This document shows positions 55,656-64,000 of a stretch of DNA of 64,000 nt, in pieces. This DNA comes from Ciborinia camelliae (taxonomy: Eukaryota; Ascomycota; Leotiomycetes; Helotiales; Sclerotiniaceae). The notes below the pieces were generated by a model. It searched no databases. It was not told the origin of the DNA and saw only the letters and a list, made by a program, of their open reading frames with translations. The translations under genes and the position numbers were made by a program. The stretch covers positions 142,766-206,765 of the forward strand of contig JANPYM010000008.1 in NCBI GenBank assembly GCA_025890175.1, written 5' to 3'. Every line of letters begins with the position of its first letter. Positions within the stretch are counted from its first letter, which is position 1.

Positions 55656-56441
55656 ATGTCTACGTATGTTCCTCCCTCCCTTTTTGCATTTATGTCACAT
55701 CCTATGCCTAGTGATGACTTTCTCTTTCTCTTACCCTTTCCCATTCCTTGGGCAGGAAGTAAACATAAAAACCCGGTAAACATCCCCGAAACAAGTGCAA
55801 ACGAAACTAACCATGGGGGGAGGGACCACAGAAACATAACCTGGCACCCATCCCTCACGCGCGCGGAGCGCAGCGAGCTGCGCCAGCAACGCGGCATGAC
55901 GATCTGGTTCACGGGGCTCTCGGCATCAGGAAAATCCACCATCGCCACGGCACTGGAGCAGCACCTCCTGCACCTAGGGCACGGAGCGTACCGACTAGAC
56001 GGCGACAACGTGCGATTCGGGCTGAACAAAGATTTGGGATTTGACGAGAAGTCGCGCAACGAGAACATCCGACGGATCGCCGAGGTGGCGCGATTGTTCG
56101 CCGACGCGTGCACCATCGCCTTGACGTCGTTTATCTCGCCGTATAGAGCCGATCGCGCGGTCGCGCGGGAGTTGCACGAGCGGGTGGCGAATGGGGAGGA
56201 GCCCATTCCGTTTATTGAGGTTTTTGTCGATATTCCCGTCGAGGAGGCCGAGAAGAGGGACCCCAAGGGTTTATATAAGAAGGCGAGAGCCGGGGAGATT
56301 AAGGAGTTCACGGGGATTAGTGCGCCGTATGAGGAACCTGAGAAGGCCGAGATTCATTTGAGGACGGATAAGTTGAGTGTGGAGGAGTGTGTGCAGAAGA
56401 TCGTGGAGTACTTGGAGAAGGAGAACTTGTTGAAGTTGTAG
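55656..56441 (+). CDS. adenylylsulfate (APS) kinase
   Basis: Phosphorylates APS to PAPS in sulfate assimilation (equivalent of yeast Met14). Exon 1 is only 8 nt (55656-55663, ATG TCT AC). A 168-nt intron (GTATGT..ACCACAG) leads to exon 2, 55832-56441. The spliced product starts [20 protein letters not shown] and has 205 residues, the normal length. The unspliced frame is open for 261 codons but would insert an implausible segment. Motifs: P-loop [70 protein letters not shown] and [12 protein letters not shown]. The first ~300 nt of exon 2 are much more G+C-rich than anything else in the window. Confidence 0.9.
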   Translation: MSTYVPPSLFAFMSHPMPSDDFLFLLPFPIPWAGSKHKNPVNIPETSANETNHGGRDHRNITWHPSLTRAERSELRQQRGMTIWFTGLSASGKSTIATALEQHLLHLGHGAYRLDGDNVRFGLNKDLGFDEKSRNENIRRIAEVARLFADACTIALTSFISPYRADRAVARELHERVANGEEPIPFIEVFVDIPVEEAEKRDPKGLYKKARAGEIKEFTGISAPYEEPEKAEIHLRTDKLSVEECVQKIVEYLEKENLLKL

Positions 56442-56668
56442 ACATTAAATATAGATACCTTGGGTCCGGGCGATTGAAAGGGATATTTCACCAATAACGC
56501 GAGAAATGATAGAATTCAAACTTTGAAACTTTGATCGATTGGAAAACAATTGCTTTGTTGATATCTCTTAATACGATAAAATAATACAAATGCATGCTTC
56601 AATAGATATGAACCCTTTGCCATGCGCCAACTTTCACTCTCCATATTTATGGAATTCCCCAATACTAT

Positions 56669-58064
56669 CTATATGATTTCGAATTCGTAATAGACATAGG
56701 CCGTGTATTCATTGCCTTCTCCTTGTCCGCCGACTCCTGCTGCAGCTATCTCTGATGATAGCGCCGAGTCATCTTTCAGAGCCTTTCCTTTCTTATCTCG
56801 GCCAAAAGCATTGCCTCCAAGGTAGCCGTATGCTGAATCGAGGGCCGCTTTCGCTTTCTTTGCTCCTTTAGGGTTTGACTGTGACATATTAGTAAATCTG
56901 GACAAGAATTGAACCTAGCATATATACCTTGACCAAACCACAAACAAAATCCAGAGGTAGACCGTATCTCAGAACTGTCTCAACAAATACCCTCAAAGTT
57001 AAGACGTGTATCCATATCATGACAGCTTCACTCCAACCAGTTCTGCTAAGCCTTAAAGCTTCACCCCATACCTTGCGCTCATCCCTGCCTATTCGCTCGG
57101 CCTCTTTCCTTTCCTCTTCCTGCCCACCCTCTACATACTTGTAATCCCGGGGAGTCCATTTGTTTTCTCTGCATTTGTGTTGGAAATCTGCGCTATGCTT
57201 TTTGAACGTTGTGACAGCAAATAATGTAAACTCGTCATCGTGGGTAACTTCTACGGAGGATCTTGGAACAACCATGGGTGATATAGTTTCATATGTCTTG
57301 AGAAATTCCTTTTTGACATTTGTTGGAACAACGATGAGGTGGGTTTCGAGGTACTCGGAGTCTTGTACCAGTAATTTGGGATCGACGACTGGAGTAAGGG
57401 ATTTGGTAGAGAGATTTCCACTTCGCATCGTTAGCGTTTTGTTATCTCTCCAGAATTCAAGTTCTTACGTTTGTTTCCGCTGTAATGTTGTAAGATTTGT
57501 CTTGACTTGATTGTACTGTGTCATTTTACCCTTAACATCATTATCGATGCTAACAAGTTCCTATATCCCGTCAGCAATACTTCGCCCCAGAATCTAAAAC
57601 AGCGCCAACCTTTTGTAATGAATCAATTAACTCTGCGAGTGGTTTGTCGGCACGATATTTGACTTTGTTCCAAGAGAAAGTGTGTAGGTATTTATCTGCG
57701 GGTTCTGTAGGCAAAGTATTAGCCCTTGACCATAACAGCGAGCTCGCAGATCACTAGACTCACTATCATTGACAGTTTTTTGCTGTGCAATCTTGCTCTC
57801 ATCTCCTTCCAATAAATTGCGGAGAGATTCCCCAACTTTTGCTACAACACCTTGACAGGCGCTCTCCAGCTTTGCGAGATCATCTGCTTGCCCAACCAAT
57901 GCATCCAGCGTACCGATTTTGAATTCAGGGATCTTGAATGGTATCGTGAGTCCATTGTCATTGGAAATTGTAGACCGCAGAGCTGTGAAAGCTTCTTCAC
58001 GATCGCTGGATTGAGAGATAGATGTTGGTAAAGATACCAGCATGTATTTCGTAGGGCCAGACAT
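56669..58064 (-). CDS. VMA5: V-type proton ATPase subunit C
   Basis: Peripheral V1 subunit linking stator and Vo of the vacuolar ATPase. Five exons can be traced: MSGPTKYMLVSLPTSISQSS..VNDSE (58064 to about 57772); EPADKYLHTFSWNKVKYRADKPLAELIDSLQK; ELVSIDNDVKGKMTQYNQVKTNLTTLQRKQT; GNLSTKSLTPVV..WTPRDYKYVEGGQEEERKEAERI..YGLPLDFVCGLVK; and a short last exon SNPKGAKKAKAALDSAYGYLGGNAFGRDKKG..YVYYEFEII. The motif LRYGLPLDF is the C-subunit signature. The length (about 390 residues) matches the family. No lesions are seen. The longer upstream frame to 58346 was rejected because MSGPTKYML matches the usual start. Confidence 0.9.
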
Positions 58065-60843
58065 GGTTGGAGCTTCCGAGTAAATTATTGGGCGGTAGAG
58101 GTGGTGCGGTTTAAAGGAACAGGATCGTCTCTCTCGAACTGGTTGCGCTCCAACTTTATATCTTGGAGGGAGTAGTACTTCGTCGTAGGATTTCTGGATT
58201 GTTGTAGGAGACTCTTTATGCTGGGCTGGGAATTTGGGAGCTTCGAGCTTGCTGCGATTGAGGAGGGGCCGTGCACGATAAACTAGGGAGCTGCGAATAA
58301 CGTCGCCCAGCCTCGTCAACCAACCTCCATCAACCAACAACCTCACTCACGTGCATGCTTCAATTCCAAACTTCACTACACTACCAAAGTCAATTCTTAG
58401 AAATTTCACTTGACTGAATTGGGTGATATAAATGTTATGAATTATTCTAGTTTATTGACGCTTCATGTCCCGTCATGTCGTCTCTTTTGCTTCGAGTCAA
58501 AGGAATCTCTAAAATGCGCCCTTTCCCTAGCCGCTTTCCCTTCCACTTCTAAACAGTCTGATTGGTACCATTTCCCTTTTTATATATCGTTTTGTATGTG
58601 TATAAGCTCAACCAGAGAGCACAGAGCGAGGGGTCTAGGCAATTTCCAGAGGAACCCTTCGTTCCACGCCTTCCTTCTGCGTTTTGATGTCTACCAGTCA
58701 TGTTTTCCGGCATGGTATTACTGTTGATGAGCTTTTTGTCTTCGTGATGCTTAGATCTTCAAAGATATCGAGAGAGAGTTTTTTCGAATATCAGGAGTAC
58801 ATGGTCCTATCTTGAATGGCTCATTCCTTTCTCTTTGCTACGCTAGCAGCTTCTAAGCAAGCTTGGAGAATACGGACACTTGTATTAGTATGTCTCAAGA
58901 CCACCACCAACTTTGGAAAAGTGGATATACCGGATAGTAATCATCAATCAGACTTGATTATACTGCGTCGACTGATAGTGGAAAGTTCAAAATCCGCATC
59001 AAACCCCAATGGCTACTCATAAAGGAAGAAGTTTGCGTTGATCCATTGTCTTCAATATTCTTAATCCTTTACTTCATCATGTATTAGTGATACACATAAT
59101 CTTGAGTATGATAGCTTGGCTATACTGGAAGTAAAGGAAGACCCAAATTTAAAGGAGTAGCGAAATATTCTCCTTGAAACCTAAGACTCAGCAGTATCTG
59201 GATTCCTCTAGAAAATCCAAGCTTTTAGAGCTACTTAGCTTCATTGTCTGTTGAACAAACATCAACGAACGCCAATGGGGTGACCTGTCCCAAGGTGCAG
59301 TTTATGTTCGGGAGATGCAGGCCTTCCACCCATAATGTAAATTCTCCCTCGGCCGCCACCGAAAATGATCCTACTGTCCGATTTTATTTTCCATATCGGT
59401 CTTCCTATGTAGGAAATTTGTCTGGTTGAGATATATCTTCAATGATGCTTTGCTAAGGTCATAGGGAGATCTCCAAAAGTCTAACAGTCAAGTACTTAAC
59501 AACACACATTTGCTTCGTTTCCTTCATTGACATGACAGCTGGTATTTTTGCCATCGTCATTGGGAATGCGGCAGGAAAATAAGAAGATTTCGAATGGATA
59601 TTGTCCGCGATTGGATGGTCTGGAGGGCTTACTGGAAGAGGATGTTAGTGAAGGTATTAACCATAGTCGGCAGAAAACTCAAAGCAATAGACAAATGAAA
59701 AGTGAAGAAGGGGGTTGGTTTTGGGTGGAAACTGGACCGTTAAGATAGCAGTCAACTGCCGGAATGTTGAATTTTAGCTGTCGGGTGAAAAGGCACAGTT
59801 TCAAGGCCAATATTATCATTCTCAATGCCACTGTTCTCGTCGCCTCGGTGAGAATGGTTTTGGCTGTGCTCTCGATATTGGAGCTGATGAATATCAATGA
59901 ATGGGCTTGTCAGTAGATGCAGGCTAATTGAAAAAAAAGAACATTTTGTTGCGTGAGACGATTAGATTGATGATGACGAGTATATTTCTCCAGGTAGCTA
60001 GGCTATTGGGGAACCCTTGGTTCGAGCTAAGGACCGTTCCAGCTTCCAAAGCTTTTTTTAAAAGTACCCCCCCTTTCTGATTAGCTGGAATCCGACACAG
60101 AACTATACTATGTTGCGCCCGCTGATCCGCTAACTCGCTCTTGCTCTTAGAGGTAAGGGTCAAGTTCAAACTATTTTCGATCGTCTTCCATACTATATTA
60201 TCGTGCAATTAGATAGTGCTGATCGCGTCTAAATGACATTCAAATTCAACCGTACCTGGTAACCCTGGACGTTAATCCAGATATATATAACAAGTAAGCA
60301 TCGTCGGCTTCACGTTCCTATTCCAATGATCGATTGTTCGAGAACCAGAGCCGCGTTCATAGCACTGAGCCATAAATTTTTGATACCCAGAGCAGATACG
60401 GCAGTGTGTTTCTACAACAACAATCTTGCCCTTCAATTAAATCATCTGCCTGACCAAGTACGGCCAATACAGTAGTGTTTTATCCGGTTCAATTTCATAA
60501 CCATTTACCTCAACGGCTGTATTTCAACTTTCTACGGCCCCATCAATGTTATTTAAGTCTTCCTAGCCCCCGATCCTCTTCTGATTTCCTTTCGACACAA
60601 CACTTTCAAAACGTAGCTTATTTACATCATCTACTCTAACTACCTTTCCACTTCACAAACACAGTTGTCACCTTCTATCGTTCATCCGCAACTGATCATT
60701 AGTCTGCAACTTAATTTTCTTCTTCCTAATATCAACACCTACCCTTCTATTTACATACCTTTACACACATCACCGGTAATCCTTCTATTCTACCTCTACC
60801 ATTCTCATACGATCACACCTTTCGCATTGTGCCCATCATCAAG
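58065..60843. other. long intergenic stretch, no gene recognised
   Basis: About 2.8 kb. Open frames at 58816-59022, 59244-59429 and 59548-59748 (plus) and 59679-59897 (minus) are short, without domains or consistent splice sites. They may be chance or remnants. Positions 60240-60660 are C/T-rich and contain TATATATAA at about 60283, a plausible promoter and leader of the gene at 60844. Confidence 0.5.
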
Positions 60844-63800
60844 ATGGGTTTCAAAGGAGCTCTCCGTTCCGTCTCTGGCATTTTCTCTTCCAAGGAGAAA
60901 AATAAGTCCAACAAGCCCAAGAAGAGCCAAACTCCCACTAATACCACCGAGACCAAGAACACCAAGGTCAAGAAGTTCGTTGGTTTCTTTTCCCGCAGCA
61001 GATCCAACAGACATTCCACGGGTAAGTCACTTATACTTATCCATCCCCCAAATGCTGATATGGAATCACCAGACTCAGATGAAACTCTCGTTGGCACTGC
61101 AACTCCTTCCTCGACAGGCAATATTCTGGTCCAGACAAATGTGCAAGTCGTAGAGCACGCTGGCTCGGACGATGCTAGTGTTCTTGCTAGTCCATCATTC
61201 GCTGATACAGGTAAGTCTCTCTTCCTTATACATTCCATCGAAGAGCCCAAGTACTAATTCCGCATCAGGACGCTCGGATCAGATAATCGTTCGGGATTTC
61301 GCGTTTCCCTTGTCTCCTGCCGAGAGAATCGTCGACAATAACACAAACAATGTTACTAGGCAAGCTGTTAAAGATGCGCAACAGTCAGAGCATGATGTAA
61401 CCCCTAACGACAACAATGTTGATGATACTGAAGGTAAGGAAATTCAATTTTGCGCCTCATATAATAAAAGTGCTGATATCGGATCATCAAATACAGATCA
61501 TACAACATATCATGTTACAATCACCTTGTTGACAGAGAATCTCACTTCTGGCACTGTCGGAGTAACCGAACCAATCGGGGATAACGTTACACCGTCTAAC
61601 TCGACATCAAACGCTCCTGCCGAACACCCTCAGGAGAATGAAGCCCCGGTTCAATTGTCCGAAATCAACGAAAACAATACCGTCGATCCAATTGCAGAAG
61701 ATGAATCTAGTTCCTCGAACAAGTCTAATGTCGCAGAAGTCGGAGGACAATCTAATACTTTCCCTGATCATATTGAGGGCTATCATTTCAGTCAGACAAC
61801 TGGTCCATTCGCTGCAGCCACCACGGTACCATGCACGTCACGCAGTCACCCAGGTACAATCATCACTACTCCTGCGGCAGAGTATCGACCAGTAATTGCG
61901 AATGAAGATGTGGAAGCCATCTTTCACCAGGTTCATACGATATCCCATTCGGCACCTGGTAGAATTACTCCACCAGTTCCTCCTCACTCTGTCGTTAGAG
62001 AACGACCCGGTCTCTCTCCATCAGATGCTGATATCGAGTCGTTGCTGGGCCGCTCCGAAAATTATCTCGATCCTGATGTGTCCGATGTTAGTTATCATGT
62101 TCTCCCCCATCCCGATGAGATTGAGGTCGAAGATCTTCCGTCTGATCTTCCATCTGCTCTTCCATCTGTTCTTCCAGATCCTGTTCTTCCAGATCCTGAT
62201 CCTGTTCTTCCGGATGCTATTCTTCTAGATGCTATTCTTCCAGCTTCTATTGCTCCAGTGGCTGCCATTCCGGAGCCTACTCCAAAACAGTCTAGTCCCA
62301 TAGAGCCTGCCCCAACAGAGCCTGCCCCAACAGAGCCTACTCCAAACGAACCTACTCCAACAGAGGAAGGAGAGGCTGGTCAAGAAACAGAGGTAGCAAA
62401 AACTTTGGAAGAAGAAGAAACAGCCGAAGAAATTCTCCGCACCCAGGTTATACCACATCGTCGCGTACCTATGCCAGTTCTTCCTCCTGGTATCTGTATT
62501 CCTTGGGGACCAAGTCATCCTGTCCCAATTCGAATGTGTGACTTTAGGTCCGCTGATTGTTTCCTCCCGGATCAGTATTGTGATCCAGTTGGATACAAAG
62601 AGCTCAACGGAATTCAACGACGTTGGAGTACGCTGGAGACGATTCACCGGTACCCTATCTGGTATATCGACAACTTCAACATTGCAACGTTCCATCATTG
62701 GATGTATCCAGAACATGTGATCTACCTCTGTGATAATTTCTGTGGTTATTTCGGCTGTAAGACAACGACTTGCTACCATCCTAAACCACCACCAGATTAT
62801 TGGTTGTTTCCTGGTGTTGAAACTCTCTATCCTATCTTGCAACAAATTCGGGAGGAACAAATGCGACGGGCTCAGGAGAATCCCAACCAACAAACCGCTG
62901 CCCAGCACGCCGCTGCCCAACGACTTGCTGTCGAGCAAGCTACCCACCAAAAAACTCTTGAAGCTGCTACGTTGGCTCGATTGGAGAATCTAAGACGTCT
63001 TTTTGCTCGAATCGAAGCCCACGCCGCTATTGCCGCCCAAAATAAAGCTGAAGATGCCGCTGCACTCAGAGAGGCTATCGCTCGTACTACAGCTCAAGAA
63101 TCTGAAACAGTTGTTTACGGTGCAGAACCAGGACCTTCGCAAATTTCACATGCTGATGCTCCTGGAAATCCGGATCAGAAAACAAACTTCGGCCTCAAGC
63201 AACTTAATTTGGTCGTCGAACGAAAAGAATCTCGGTTTACAAAATTCTTTTGGTCAAAGGAGGAAAATTGCATTGAGCAAGACATTCAGCAAGACAAAAC
63301 TCCTGATAATGCCGATTCCCAGGGCCAAAATGACTCCTCCAACGATGAAAAGGAAGATTCTACATTGACACCTGAAACTAGCCTCGATGGTTCACAGGTA
63401 GTACCTCAGCCTGTAGAAGCACCCCATCCTGAGGAATTATACGACGGGTCTGCATATGAGGCACTTGATTATTACGATGCTTCACCTCCACGACCACCAC
63501 GCCCAGCATTTTCTACGGTGATTGGCACTTCTCCAGTTCCAATCCCCGACGAGTCTGTTGCAGATTCAGCTGTAGCTTTCGTCCCACATCCAGTTGAATT
63601 CTATGATGACAATGGTTTCTTGATAGAACAGTATCCTGAAGAACCAAGGGAAGGGTTTGGCGCGGACGAAAATTTGACGATGGGACTTGTCGAGTTGCCC
63701 GCTGAATCATATGGCCAAGGTTCAACGGAAACTTTTGACAAGGAAGGATGGGTGATTATCAAGATTTTTCCTGACATCTCACATTTCGATGATTCAAACG

Positions 63801-64000
63801 CAGTGTTTGATAAAGATGGATGGCGAAAAGACGAGCTTGGTGAGATTCCCCTTGTAGGACAACTCAAAGATGCAATGGAAGATGGCATTGACGAAGCCTT
63901 CGAAGTTCTCCAAGACATGAGTTTCTATGTCAACAACACTGTTGATGATGATGAGCACGAATTGGATCTGCGTCCCTCGGAACCCAAGCCGATGTATAAA
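60844..64000 (+). CDS. large low-complexity hypothetical protein, partial at 3' end
   Basis: Exons 60844-61021, 61073-61210, 61269-61433 and 61497 to the window end join in frame, with over 990 residues read. All three introns interrupt codons after the first base. It starts MGFKGALRSVSGIFSSKEKN, followed by a basic Lys/Ser/Thr region. A long Thr/Asn/Ser/Glu-rich disordered part follows, with a Pro-Asp repeat block (LPS/LPD units, about 62130-62260) and EPTP/EPAPTEP repeats (about 62270-62365). A compact segment with Trp, Tyr and Cys comes next (IPWGPSHPVPIRMCDFRSAD, then YLCDNFCGYFGCKTTTC at about 62720-62775). An Ala/Gln/Glu coiled-coil-like stretch (62850-63110) and an acidic C-terminal part complete the readable region. 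No signal peptide or TM segment is seen, and no family is recognised. The stop lies beyond 64000. Confidence 0.72.

Noticed and set aside
55505..56311. 268-codon minus-strand ORF opposite APS kinase
   Set aside because: It exists because the GC-rich coding strand lacks antisense stops. The plus strand has all APS kinase motifs.
57627..58346. Longer start for V-ATPase subunit C at 58346
   Set aside because: The extension is basic and unlike the family. MSGPTKYMLVSLP at 58064 matches the conserved start.
62225..62950. 241-codon minus-strand ORF
   Set aside because: It is antisense to the large phase-1-intron gene, whose plus frame continues over more than 2.5 kb in one exon.

Overview
This window looks like a chromosome segment from a filamentous ascomycete. 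The genes carry short introns (about 50-130 bp) with GTAAGT/GTATGT-like donors and CTAAC branch points. The gene set includes a Zn2Cys6 regulator, a Pth11-type fungal rhodopsin-like receptor, NACHT-WD40 remains, fructosamine kinase and Mak21. The strongly AT-rich, transposon-scarred left end and the overall protein style suggest a Helotiales fungus (Botrytis/Sclerotinia-like), but that is inference, since no search was run.

Region 1 (1-16.9 kb) is an accessory, repeat-rich compartment. It holds several degraded LTR-like relics (144-348, 514-712, inverted 4257-4461, partial 13495-13652), CACGTG-rich relics, one intact mitochondrial carrier gene (1787-2629) and a series of decaying genes: an unknown locus at 5.4-7.1 kb, a frameshifted repeat-protein gene at 7.8-8.6 kb, a trypsin-like serine peptidase pseudogene (10175-11659, minus) and a J-domain pseudogene (14752-15761, minus). 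Among them sits a two-exon gene, 13895-14236 minus, for a 94-residue secreted protein with ten cysteines. It is a candidate effector and is visible only once its 57-nt intron is removed.

Region 2 (16.9-31.3 kb) is a transport, sensing and immunity-like block. It contains a seven-TM fungal rhodopsin-family protein (17275-18943, minus), an amino acid permease (21183-23250, minus), an MFS DHA1-type transporter (24167-26061, plus), a heavily broken NLR-like alpha/beta-hydrolase-NACHT-WD40 pseudogene (about 26590-29770, minus) and an intact six-exon fructosamine-3-kinase-type gene (30016-31321, plus).

Region 3 (31.3-45.4 kb) is gene-sparse. It has a dienelactone hydrolase, a Zn2Cys6 transcription factor, a secreted carboxylesterase and a small two-exon hypothetical gene, separated by long intergenic stretches with microsatellites.

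Region 4 (46-64 kb) is compact core genome: mitochondrial prolyl-tRNA synthetase, Mak21/Noc1, a 144-residue two-exon hypothetical, a HotDog thioesterase, APS kinase and V-ATPase subunit C. After a 2.7-kb gap, a large, mostly disordered protein with three phase-1 introns runs off the window end.

The most notable overall pattern is that the broken genes of the left half mostly carry stop codons (TAA/TAG) where CAA/CAG would keep the frame sensible. This is CpA to TpA on the coding strand, the classic RIP direction, and it is absent from the core genes on the right.
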